A DNA stretch of 24,144 nucleotides, from assembly GCA_948744995.1 (NCBI GenBank), contig CAPZCD010000008.1:1-24144 (forward strand), given 5' to 3'. This DNA comes from an uncultured Rickettsiales bacterium (GTDB lineage: Bacteria > Pseudomonadota > Alphaproteobacteria > Rickettsiales > UBA1997). The notes beneath the pieces are model-generated. The model saw nothing but the letters and a program-made list of their open reading frames with translations. It did not search any database and was not told the DNA's origin. Of the stretch, positions 17,339 to 24,138 are shown piece by piece (position 1 is the stretch's first letter; each line of letters begins with the position of its first letter). Position numbers and translations under genes: made by a program.

Positions 17339-17818
17339 ATGGAAATATACCGTGATAAAAGAAAAAGCTTAGTAAAAAAGCTGTTAGTTGGTTTTGCTAT
17401 AGTGAATATTTTCACTATTTGTTTAACAAATAACAGTTATTGTGTTTCTGTAAAAGAAGTAGCTTCGTTTGGTGATAAGAAAGAAGAAAGTGGTATTGCA
17501 TATCTTAGTGATTCAAATAAAGAATATGAAAACATTATAGATGAATACAAATCTAAAATAGATAATATAGGAGTTAAAATTAATAAAACCAACACATTAA
17601 ACTCAACAATTCAAGAGGAATTGGAAGAAATTCGAACTGGTATGAAAGAAATTCAAAAAATGGTAGAAAAAAATCATAGAAAAATACAGAAAATTAAAAG
17701 AAGAGTGGAACATGACGAGAAAACTTTAAATAATACAATATTTGTGGGTCGTATGTTGGGTACTTTATTTAGTGGAGCATTTGTCGTACTATTTATTAAT
17801 AATTTTTATGCTTACTAA
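17339..17818 (+). CDS. Secreted or membrane coiled-coil protein with C-terminal anchor, copy 1
   Basis: Unrecognised protein of 159 residues. I chose ATG 17339, 6 nt after GGAG (17329-17332), rather than the TTG at 17327. The N-terminus is a basic MEIYRDKRKSLVKKL followed by a hydrophobic stretch (VGFAIVNIFTICL) and a possible cleavage site around NSYCVS, so a Sec signal is likely. Residues about 60-131 form a charged helix with heptad-like spacing (IQEELEEIRTGMKEIQKMVE and onward). Residues about 133-153 (TIFVGRMLGTLFSGAFVVLF) form a C-terminal membrane helix followed by a short aromatic tail. No catalytic motif is seen. It is the tandem paralogue of the next gene. The layout resembles membrane-anchored coiled-coil proteins in general (DUF1640, XhlA, Bdr, SNARE types), and I cannot choose among them. 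Confidence 0.8.
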   Translation: MEIYRDKRKSLVKKLLVGFAIVNIFTICLTNNSYCVSVKEVASFGDKKEESGIAYLSDSNKEYENIIDEYKSKIDNIGVKINKTNTLNSTIQEELEEIRTGMKEIQKMVEKNHRKIQKIKRRVEHDEKTLNNTIFVGRMLGTLFSGAFVVLFINNFYAY

Positions 17819-17844
17819 TATAATATTGTATTGATATTATTTTT

Positions 17845-17880
17845 AAAATAGGTTTTAGATGCTAAAATTATCTATTTTTT
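17845..17880 (+). terminator. Putative terminator after coiled-coil gene copy 1
   Basis: A nested AT-rich hairpin lies 27 nt after the stop codon: outer stem AAAATAG/CTATTTT and inner stem TTTTAG/CTAAAA around an ATG loop. The outer 3' arm and the bases after it form a run of T. The structure is regular, although low in GC. Confidence 0.6.
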
Positions 17881-17965
17881 GTTAATATAAAATCTATTGG
17901 AATTAACCTACTTCTGTTGAATTATTATTTATAATTGATTTAATGTTCTATCATTAAAACTCTAG

Positions 17966-18492
17966 CTGATATTTATAAATAATTTTGTTAACATTATACT
18001 TTAGAAAAAAATATGGAAATATACCGTAATAAAAGAAAAAACTTACTAAAAAAGCTGTTAGTTAGCTTCGTTGCCGCAGGTATTTTTACTACCTATTTAA
18101 CAAATAACGGTTATTGTGTTTCTACAACAGAAGTAACTTTGTTTAGTGGTGAAAAAGAAGATAATGGTATTGCATCTCTTAGTGATTCAAATAAAGAATA
18201 TGAAAACATTATAGATGAATACAAATCTAAAATAGATAATATAGGAGTTAAAATTAATAAAACCAACACATTAAACTCAACAATTCAAGAAGAACTTGAA
18301 GAAATTCGAATTGGAATGAAAGAAATTCAAAAAATGGTAGAAAAAAATCATAGAAAAATACAGAAAATTAAAATAAGAGTGGAACATGACGAGAAAACTT
18401 TAAATAATACAATATTTGTGGGTTGTATGTTGGGTACTTTATTTACTATAATGCTTTTCGCATTTTATGTAGATAATATATATAACTATTAG
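17966..18492 (+). repeat. Tandem duplication unit 2
   Basis: Second copy of the unit that starts at 17292. Its upstream block is identical for 33 nt. The ribosome-binding site has degenerated (TTTAGAAAAAAAT against TTTTGGAGAAAAAT). Confidence 0.85.
18013..18492 (+). CDS. Secreted or membrane coiled-coil protein with C-terminal anchor, copy 2
   Basis: Paralogue of the preceding gene with the same length (159 residues). Its signal or anchor (LLVSFVAAGIFTTYL), the residues after it (TTEVTLFSGEKEDNG) and its C-terminal helix (MLGTLFTIMLFAFYV) differ from copy 1. Residues 56-144 are almost unchanged, with three substitutions (T/I at 100, R/I at 121, R/C at 138). The predicted coiled coil spans residues 60-131. 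The motif VEKNHRKIQKIKIRVEH (109-125) has hydrophobics at 109, 116, 119 and 123 around Asn112. The ribosome-binding site is weaker than in copy 1, so expression may differ. Function is unknown. Export to the periplasm or the host interface is inferred from the N-terminal signal. Confidence 0.8.
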   Translation: MEIYRNKRKNLLKKLLVSFVAAGIFTTYLTNNGYCVSTTEVTLFSGEKEDNGIASLSDSNKEYENIIDEYKSKIDNIGVKINKTNTLNSTIQEELEEIRIGMKEIQKMVEKNHRKIQKIKIRVEHDEKTLNNTIFVGCMLGTLFTIMLFAFYVDNIYNY

Positions 18493-18538
18493 ATAATATG
18501 ATATTTGTTGATGGTTAATATTTTATCCATATCCCCAC

Positions 18539-18566
18539 TAGACATAAAAAAATTCTAAATTATCAT
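18539..18566 (+). promoter_or_regulatory. Putative promoter of ndk
   Basis: TAGACA (18539-18544) and TATCAT (18561-18566) are separated by 16 nt. The -10 is the same as that of the autotransporter promoter. The predicted start near 18573 gives a leader of about 20 nt. Confidence 0.5.
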
Positions 18567-18593
18567 TAGAAAAAATTATTTTAATTTATAACT

Positions 18594-19016
18594 ATGGCAG
18601 TTGAAAGAACACTTAGTATTATAAAACCTAACGCAATAGCGAAAAAAATGGAAGGTCAAATTGTTACAAAAATAGAAAATGAAGGATTTGAGATAATAAC
18701 ACAAAAAAAATTATTAATGACAAAAAAGCAAGCAGAATTATTCTATAGGGAACATTCGCAAAAGCCATTTTTTGAGAGTTTAGTAGAATTTATGTCCAGT
18801 AGTCCTGTAGTCGTACAAGTTTTAGAAAAAGAAAATGCCGTTGTATCCTATAGAACACTGATGGGAGCGACAGATCCTAAAAATGCAGAAAAAGGAACTA
18901 TAAGGAGAGAATTTGGTTCTAGTATAACGGAAAATGCAGTACATGGCTCGGAAAATCTTGAAAGTGCTTGGAGAGAAATACATTTTTTCTTTAGTGATAT
19001 AGAAATTGATAAGTAA
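18594..19016 (+). CDS. ndk: Nucleoside diphosphate kinase
   Basis: This cytosolic enzyme transfers the gamma-phosphate of ATP to NDPs through a phospho-histidine and so balances NTP and dNTP pools. The 140 residues match the bacterial family. MAVERTLSIIKPNAIAK is the N-terminal strand and nucleotide-site signature. FYREHSQKPFFESLVEFMSS, GATDPKNAEKGTIRREFG and the active-site NAVHGSEN (catalytic His in VHGSE) follow. The aspartate of the usual HGSD is Glu here (HGSE), a conservative change. The N- and C-terminal sequences resemble alphaproteobacterial Ndk. The start codon lacks a visible ribosome-binding site, as with several genes here. The gene probably has its own promoter (18539-18566) and is 82 nt upstream of ileS. 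Confidence 0.97.
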   Translation: MAVERTLSIIKPNAIAKKMEGQIVTKIENEGFEIITQKKLLMTKKQAELFYREHSQKPFFESLVEFMSSSPVVVQVLEKENAVVSYRTLMGATDPKNAEKGTIRREFGSSITENAVHGSENLESAWREIHFFFSDIEIDK

Positions 19017-19044
19017 TTACGGTTTTTTGTTTATTTTATCTTGA

Positions 19045-19072
19045 TTGACTAAATAAAAAAAACAGAAATAAT
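19045..19072 (+). promoter_or_regulatory. Putative promoter of ileS
   Basis: TTGACT (19045-19050) and AATAAT (19067-19072) are separated by 16 nt, with the start codon at 19099. The T-rich and A-rich arms of the ndk-ileS gap (19024-19066) are also loosely complementary and could end ndk transcription. Confidence 0.4.
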
Positions 19073-19098
19073 AAATTAAGATGAGTTTATTTTTTTGA

Positions 19099-21519
19099 AT
19101 GTCAGACAAAGTTAAAGAAGAATTTTATCCAAAAGTAGAAGGCGACATAAAACAGGGTGAAGTAGAAGAAAAAGTACTAGAAATATGGAATAAAAATGAC
19201 ATATTCAAATTATCAGTAGATAAAAATGATGGAAATGACTTCGTATTTTTTGATGGCCCCCCATTTGCTAACGGTCTACCTCATTACGGACATTTACTAG
19301 CCGGTTTTATAAAGGATACAGTTGCTAGATATCAGACAATGAAAGGCAAAAAGGTCATTAGAAAATTTGGTTGGGATTGTCATGGTCTTCCGGCAGAGCA
19401 AAGTGCCGAAAAAGGTCTTGGAATTAGTGGGAAAAAAGCTATAGAAGAATATGGTATAGAAAAATTTAATACCTATTGTCGAGAAGACGTGTTAAGGTAC
19501 GTAAATGAATGGAAAAAATATGTAAATAGATCTGGTCGTTGGGTTGATTTCGAAAACGGCTACAAAACTATGAATTTGAATTATATGGAGTCAGTCATAT
19601 GGGTCTTTAAGCAGCTGTATGATAAGGGGCTTCTATATGAAGATTATAGAATTATGCCGTATTCTTGGAAATTACAAACTCCTCTTTCCAATATGGAAAC
19701 TAAGATGGATGATTCCTATAGAGAGCGAAGTGATAAGGCTGTAACGGTCAAATTCAAACTAATTGATAAACCAGAATTTCTAAAAAGTAAAAAAGATGTA
19801 TATACTCTAGCTTGGACTACTACCCCCTGGACTTTACCATCTAATTTGGCTTTAACTATCAATAAAGATGCCGATTATGTGCTGCTGGAAAAAGATAATA
19901 GTCTATTTATAATTGGCAAAAATGTTATTGATAAATATAAAAAAGAATTATTTGATGAAAAAGAAGATAAATTTGTCATAATTAGTGAATTTAAGGGCTT
20001 TGACCTTATAGGTCTAAAATATGAACCAATTTTTGATTATTTGATAAAACTTAAGGAAGTTAAAGACTCAAAAAATTGCTTTAGTATAATAGCTGGTGAT
20101 TTTGTAACTTTGGATGATGGTACAGGTATAGTACATACTGCTCCAGGTTTTGGTGAAGATGATAATGTAGTTTGTAGAAGTGTTGGAATTCCTACAATTT
20201 GTCCCGTTGATGATGCTGGTTGTTTTAAGGATGTTATATATGATTTTACGGGACTACAGGTTTTTGAAACGAATGATCCGATAATAATGAAACTAAAACA
20301 GGAAGGTAAATGGCTAAAAACCGAGCAATATATTCATAATTATCCTCATTGTTGGCGAACGGATACACCTCTAATATATAGGGCTATGTCATCGTGGTAT
20401 GTCGATGTACCTAGAATTAAGGAGAAGATGCTAAAAAATAACCAAAATATAAATTGGATTCCGGAACATGTAAAAAATGGTAGGTTTGGTAAATGGCTTG
20501 AAGGTGCTAGGGAGTGGTCTATAACAAGGAACAGATTCTGGGGTTGTCCTATACCCGTTTGGAAAAGTAACGATCCAAAATATCCTAGAATAGATGTATA
20601 TGGTTCATTGGATGAAATAGAAAGGGATTTCGGCGTTCGACCAAAGGATTTACATAGGCCATTTATAGATAAGTTAACAAGAAAAAATCCTGATGATCCA
20701 ACCGGAAAATCAATGATGGTTAGGGTTCCGGATGTTCTTGATTGTTGGTTTGAAAGTGGTTCTATGCCCTACGCACAAGTTCATTATCCATTTGAGAACA
20801 GAGAATATTTTGAGAAAAATTTCCCAGCAGACTTTATAACTGAAGGAGATGGACAACTTAGAGGATGGTTCTATTCTTTATTGGTTTTGTCAACAGCGTT
20901 ATTTGATTCCTGTCCTTTCAAAAATTGTATATCCTATGGAACTATAATTGATGAAAATGGTAAAAAATTATCAAAAAGATTGAGAAATTATGTTGATCCT
21001 TACGAGGCGTTCGAAATTTACGGTAGTGACTCTATGAGATGGTTAATGCTTAAATCACCAGCTCTAAAAGGTGAGGAAGTTAGGATAAGCAAGGATGGAA
21101 GGGATATGAAAGAAACTTTACGACTTGCTATAAAACCTATGCTTAATTCCTATAATTTCTTCTGTATGTACGCTAATAGTGATAAGATAAAAGCATATAA
21201 ATCATTTAAATCAAAGAATATTATGGATATTTATATTCTATCGAAATTGAAAGAGACTATTGAAATTGTGGATAAAAATATGAGTAAATATAATATAGGT
21301 TCAGCTTGTAGGGAAATGGAATTATTTTTTGAGGTTTTGAATAATTGGTATATAAGAAGAAATAAAAATAGGTTTTGGAAATCGGAAAAAGATCAGGATA
21401 AGCAGGATGCCTATAATACGTTGTACACAGTTCTTACGGTAATTTCGGAAGCGGTGGCGCCGTTGGCTCCGTTTACGGCTGAATATATTTGGCTGGGGTT
21501 GAATGGGGAGTGGAGATAA
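19099..21519 (+). CDS. ileS: Isoleucyl-tRNA synthetase, eukaryote-like type, C-terminally truncated
   Basis: Charges tRNA-Ile. The class-I catalytic signatures are intact: GPPFANGLPHYGH (HIGH box, about residue 62), the editing-domain WTTTPWTLPSNLAL (about 240) and GKKLSKRLRNYVDP (KMSKS box, about 622). NGRFGKWLEGAREWSITRNR and DVLDCWFESGSMPYAQ mark the IleS2 (eukaryote/Rickettsia-like) type. The frame stops after 806 residues, at LAPFTAEYIWLGLNGEWR, inside the anticodon-binding domain. IleS2 proteins usually exceed 1,000 residues, so about 230-280 C-terminal residues are missing. I find no continuation in any frame between 21520 and 21752. This may be a genuine deletion, a damaged gene backed up by a second ileS elsewhere, or an assembly artefact. 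Confidence 0.9.
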   Translation: MSDKVKEEFYPKVEGDIKQGEVEEKVLEIWNKNDIFKLSVDKNDGNDFVFFDGPPFANGLPHYGHLLAGFIKDTVARYQTMKGKKVIRKFGWDCHGLPAEQSAEKGLGISGKKAIEEYGIEKFNTYCREDVLRYVNEWKKYVNRSGRWVDFENGYKTMNLNYMESVIWVFKQLYDKGLLYEDYRIMPYSWKLQTPLSNMETKMDDSYRERSDKAVTVKFKLIDKPEFLKSKKDVYTLAWTTTPWTLPSNLALTINKDADYVLLEKDNSLFIIGKNVIDKYKKELFDEKEDKFVIISEFKGFDLIGLKYEPIFDYLIKLKEVKDSKNCFSIIAGDFVTLDDGTGIVHTAPGFGEDDNVVCRSVGIPTICPVDDAGCFKDVIYDFTGLQVFETNDPIIMKLKQEGKWLKTEQYIHNYPHCWRTDTPLIYRAMSSWYVDVPRIKEKMLKNNQNINWIPEHVKNGRFGKWLEGAREWSITRNRFWGCPIPVWKSNDPKYPRIDVYGSLDEIERDFGVRPKDLHRPFIDKLTRKNPDDPTGKSMMVRVPDVLDCWFESGSMPYAQVHYPFENREYFEKNFPADFITEGDGQLRGWFYSLLVLSTALFDSCPFKNCISYGTIIDENGKKLSKRLRNYVDPYEAFEIYGSDSMRWLMLKSPALKGEEVRISKDGRDMKETLRLAIKPMLNSYNFFCMYANSDKIKAYKSFKSKNIMDIYILSKLKETIEIVDKNMSKYNIGSACREMELFFEVLNNWYIRRNKNRFWKSEKDQDKQDAYNTLYTVLTVISEAVAPLAPFTAEYIWLGLNGEWR

Positions 21520-21610
21520 GGTATTGTAGCTTGAATAATTTATCTAAGTCTTTATATAAGTAAAAACACACAATTATTTATGCATATATAATATAAAGCA
21601 TGATAATATA

Positions 21611-21632
21611 CTGATATACTGATATATTGATA
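21611..21632. repeat. Short 8-bp tandem repeat
   Basis: CTGATATA occurs twice in perfect tandem (21611-21626), followed by a degenerate third copy (TTGATA). It lies downstream of the truncated end of ileS. Confidence 0.7.
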
Positions 21633-21637
21633 ATTCC

Positions 21638-21660
21638 GTCTATAAAGGTTCAAAATAGAC
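21638..21660. repeat. Small stem-loop after ileS
   Basis: GTCTAT and ATAGAC form a perfect 6-bp stem with an 11-nt loop. No T-run follows, so it is a weak terminator candidate for ileS at best. Confidence 0.35.
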
Positions 21661-21700
21661 TGTTTGAGTTGTGATGTTGAAGATAAGCCACTACTCCATA

Positions 21701-21728
21701 TTGACATCTAGAACAAAAATGGTACAAT
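21701..21728 (+). promoter_or_regulatory. Strong sigma-70-type promoter of rph-map
   Basis: A perfect TTGACA (21701-21706) and TACAAT (21723-21728, 5 of 6) are separated by 16 nt. The predicted start near 21735 gives a leader of about 18 nt to the rph ATG at 21753. Confidence 0.75.
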
Positions 21729-21752
21729 CAAGACATATTTTATTTTTGAAAA

Positions 21753-22472
21753 ATGCTAAGATCTTCAAATAGAAAGATAGACGAATTAAGAGAGATTGAG
21801 ATACAAACTGACATTAACCGATACGCCGAAGGATCATGCCTAATATATTGTGGAAATACACAGGTTATATGTACTGCAACAGTTGAAGAAAAAGTTCCAC
21901 AATTTGTAAAAGGGAGCGGAGAAGGATGGATAACGGCAGAATACAATATGCTTCCTCGAGCTACCAACAGAAGAGTCATACGAGATAGAGAAAAAACAAA
22001 CAGCAGATCTTTAGAAATTCAACGACTGATAGGTCGTTCACTAAGAGCTGCAGTTGATATGAAAAAGCTAGGGGAAAGACAAATTATAGTTGATTGTGAT
22101 GTAATACAAGCAGATGGCGGTACCAGATGTGCTTCCATAACCGGAGGTTTTGTTGCAATGTATTCCGCTATAACCTATCTGGTAAAACAGAGAAAAATAA
22201 AAGAATTTCCAATAAATAACTTTGTTGCCGCTGTTTCCTGCGGTATCTATAAAAATGTATGTGCTTTAGATTTTGACTATGAAGAAGATAGTAACTGTGA
22301 TGTAGATATTAATTTTGTTCTAAATGATAAAAATGAAATAATTGAAGTTCAAGGAACAGCTGAAGGTAATCCTTTTAGTTTTTCCAAGTTTGAAGAACTA
22401 TTTAGCCTGGCTAAAAAAGGTATAAATATTTTGATAGCAAAACAAAAAGAAGCTTTAGGATTAGATTTATGA
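21753..22472 (+). CDS. rph: Ribonuclease PH
   Basis: A phosphorolytic 3'-exoribonuclease that trims the 3' ends of tRNA precursors, working as a hexameric ring in the cytosol. The 239 residues match the family length. GWITAEYNMLPRATNRR, RSLEIQRLIGRSLRAAVD and the phosphate-site DCDVIQADGGTRCASITG (ending near 128) are family signatures. The acidic catalytic block DFDYEEDSNCDVDINFV follows, and EVQGTAEGNPFS completes the core. The N-terminus starts RSSNRKIDELREI, close to the usual R-P-x-G-R-x-x-D-x-L-R. Its stop codon TGA overlaps the map start by 4 bp (ATGA), so the two are translationally coupled. Confidence 0.97.
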   Translation: MLRSSNRKIDELREIEIQTDINRYAEGSCLIYCGNTQVICTATVEEKVPQFVKGSGEGWITAEYNMLPRATNRRVIRDREKTNSRSLEIQRLIGRSLRAAVDMKKLGERQIIVDCDVIQADGGTRCASITGGFVAMYSAITYLVKQRKIKEFPINNFVAAVSCGIYKNVCALDFDYEEDSNCDVDINFVLNDKNEIIEVQGTAEGNPFSFSKFEELFSLAKKGINILIAKQKEALGLDL

Positions 22473-23254
22473 GTATCAAAATATATAATGAAGAGGATTT
22501 TATAGGACTTAGAAAATCTGGAAAATTAGCAGCAGAGACATTAGATTATATAACACCATTTGTAGTAGAAGGTGTAACCACACTAAAATTAAATGACTTA
22601 TGTGATGAATTTATAAATGATAATGGTGGAATTTCAGCCTGTTTGGGTTATAAAGGTTATCCAAAATCTGTATGCATATCCGTTAATCACGTAATATGTC
22701 ATGGTATACCAAGTGAAAATAAAATTCTAAAAAATGGTGATATTTTAAATATAGATGTGACGACTATAGTTGATGGCTATTTTGGTGATACTAGCAGGAT
22801 GTACTATGTTGGTGAACCAAGTATAAAGGCTAAAAGACTATGCGAGGCTACCTATAACTCCATGATGTTAGCTATAGAACAAGTCAAACCCGGTAATCAT
22901 ATAGGTGACATAGGATATACAATTCAGAACTACATAGAACCGCTAGGTTTTTCAGTTGTTAGGGATTATTGTGGCCATGGAACCGGTAAAAAATTTCATG
23001 ATGAGCCGCAAGTCAGCCATGTCGGGAAAAAAGGTAGTGATGTTAGGATGGAAAAAGGTATGGTGTTTACCATAGAACCCATGATAAATGCTGGTGACTA
23101 TAGAACCATATTAAGTAAAATTGATAATTGGACGGTAACCACTAGAGATAAGAGTCTTTCTGCTCAATTTGAGCATACTATGGCAGTGACTGATGATGGA
23201 GTGGAAATTTTTACGTTGTCTCCGAAAGGTTATAAATTTCCGCCTTATTTTTAG
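22469..23254 (+). CDS. map: Methionine aminopeptidase, type I
   Basis: Removes the initiator methionine from nascent proteins. The 261 residues match the bacterial type I form with no extra domain. Metal ligands are visible: the two Asp of NIDVTTIVDGYFGDTSRMY (about 94-112), the His of GHGTGKKFHDEP (about 168-180), Glu in TIEPMINAGD (about 200) and Glu in QFEHTMAV (about 233). The substrate-side His of VNHVICHGIPSE is also present. The gene overlaps rph by 4 bp. The tail TLSPKGYKFPPYF is similar to the ends I recall for Rickettsia-type Map proteins, so the 3' end is probably natural. It is followed by a C-free G/T-rich stretch (23245-23353). Confidence 0.97.
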   Translation: MSIKIYNEEDFIGLRKSGKLAAETLDYITPFVVEGVTTLKLNDLCDEFINDNGGISACLGYKGYPKSVCISVNHVICHGIPSENKILKNGDILNIDVTTIVDGYFGDTSRMYYVGEPSIKAKRLCEATYNSMMLAIEQVKPGNHIGDIGYTIQNYIEPLGFSVVRDYCGHGTGKKFHDEPQVSHVGKKGSDVRMEKGMVFTIEPMINAGDYRTILSKIDNWTVTTRDKSLSAQFEHTMAVTDDGVEIFTLSPKGYKFPPYF

Positions 23255-23353
23255 AGGGTGGTGATGTTTGATGGTTGAGGGTTGATGAGTAGTGAGTGGT
23301 GGTGGATTGTTATATATTAAAATGTTTATTATTTAAATAAATATTTATTTTTT
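23245..23353 (+). other. C-free, G/T-rich low-complexity stretch after map
   Basis: The plus strand has no cytosine over these 109 nt. The first half is rich in GGTGGT- and GATGGTTGAGGG-like words; the second half is A/T only apart from one G. No gene is seen. Confidence 0.6.
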
Positions 23354-23354
23354 C

Positions 23355-23382
23355 TTGCATATTATGTATAATATGATATAAT
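23355..23382 (+). promoter_or_regulatory. Promoter of the broken secreted-protein gene
   Basis: TTGCAT (23355-23360) and a perfect TATAAT (23377-23382) are separated by 16 nt. The predicted start near 23389 gives a leader of about 33 nt to the ATG at 23422, with AAGGG about 8 nt before it. The promoter is preserved although the gene behind it is broken. Confidence 0.6.
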
Positions 23383-23421
23383 ATTCGTATTATTTATAAT
23401 AATAATTTTAAGGGTAGATTA

Positions 23422-24033
23422 ATGTCAGTCTTTTATAAAAAAACACGTATTACTACATATTCAGTTGTATTAGTGTTAGCCATGTTATTTGGAAATCATG
23501 TTTGTGCTGCAGTAAAAATAGGAGAAAATGAAAGAATAGACAATGATGTTATAACAATGGAAAAAATGGTAAAGCAACAAAAGGTAGAGTAGAAGTTAAG
23601 ATAGGATATAATGATAATGATTTTAAAACAATTTATTTATCTCAACTAGTAGCAAACAGTTTGTTTAATAATGGAACAAAGCTAAATATGACTTCTAAAA
23701 ATAGTATGATTGTGGTTAATTTGGTAAATGATGATAATTTTATTAAAAATTCTGGAACAACAAATATGGATGCTTGTTATATATTATATTGGGAGTACGG
23801 TATTCCATAAAACTCCAGGTTTTACTCAATTATTTTATAATACAGATAATTCTACTCTAACTTTGAATGGTAATGTTATAGTTATAGAAGGTAATATTAT
23901 TATTGGGAAATATCATTCTTTTTTTTATTTCAAGAAATTTTTAACTACATCTAAAAAAACATTATTTTATAGCAAAGGTGCAATAAATATTGGAGCAGAT
24001 AAAACAAACATATTAAGTATTAATAATAAATAG
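23422..24033 (+). pseudogene. Frameshifted secreted-protein gene (autotransporter-like N-terminal remnant)
   Basis: ATG 23422 opens a 56-codon frame with a good signal peptide (MSVFYKKTRITTYSVVLVLA, cleavage near VCA/AV) that stops at 23590. Codons of the same style continue in a second frame from about 23550 (NGKNGKATKGRVEVKIGYND, later LFNNGTKLNMTSKNSMIVVN) to a stop at 23808. They then return to the first frame (GSTVFHKTPGFTQLF, STLTLNGNVIVIEGNIII) up to 24031. Joined, they give about 200 residues of Asn-rich, beta-prone secreted sequence. KLNMTSKNSMIVVNLV recalls KFNSENSVIVNQL in the N-terminal part of the large autotransporter here, so a decayed paralogue is likely. The protein ends with no beta-barrel. 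Sequencing errors could also cause the two shifts. Confidence 0.72.
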
Positions 24034-24074
24034 AATAGAGAAGAGAGATTGTTATATCAAGCTTATTATTGAAT

Positions 24075-24102
24075 ATAGTACCATATTTCTCACAAAAGTC
24101 AA
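24075..24102 (-). promoter_or_regulatory. Possible minus-strand promoter facing the pseudogene
   Basis: On the minus strand TTGACT (24097-24102) and TACTAT (24075-24080) are separated by 16 nt. No minus-strand gene follows within the visible intergenic space, so it could drive antisense RNA into the pseudogene or be a chance match. Confidence 0.3.
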
Positions 24103-24112
24103 CCCCGTCCTT

Positions 24113-24138
24113 TACTAATTTTTTTAACTAAATTAGTA
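24113..24138. repeat. Inverted repeat near the right edge
   Basis: TACTAATTT and AAATTAGTA form a perfect 9-bp dyad with an 8-nt loop. It is AT-rich and could be a weak terminator for a gene to the right or a binding site. The window ends 6 nt later. Confidence 0.35.

Larger units (their letters stand above)
17292..17965 (+). repeat. Tandem duplication unit 1 (674 bp)
   Basis: The unit starts with a block of 33 nt upstream of the gene that is identical in both copies (CTGATATTTATAAATAATTT onward), then the coiled-coil gene, then a spacer. Corresponding points (block start 17292/17966 and ATG 17339/18013) are exactly 674 nt apart. Conservation is highest over codons about 54-145 and the shared upstream block, and is lost in the 3' spacer. 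Confidence 0.85.
21520..21752. other. Gap between truncated ileS and rph
   Basis: No coding sequence for the missing IleS C-terminus is visible. The gap holds an 8-bp tandem repeat (CTGATATA, 21611-21632), a 6-bp stem-loop (GTCTAT/ATAGAC, 21638-21660) and the strong rph promoter (21701-21728). Confidence 0.6.

Noticed and set aside
17339..18492. Lipoprotein signal (Cys at NSYC / NGYC)
   Set aside because: The residues before Cys (N-S-Y, N-G-Y) do not match a lipobox, which needs a small residue at -1 and Leu-like at -3. Ordinary signal-peptide cleavage or an uncleaved anchor fits better.
21638..21660. tRNA-like GGTTCAAA T-arm motif
   Set aside because: No cloverleaf can be drawn around it. 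Only a 6-bp stem with an 11-nt loop is present, and no CCA-end or D-arm is seen.
23540..23592. Programmed ribosomal frameshift in the right-edge gene
   Set aside because: Two separate shifts are needed within about 250 nt, and I see neither a consensus slippery heptamer followed by a stable pseudoknot nor an upstream stimulator. Decay or sequencing error is simpler.
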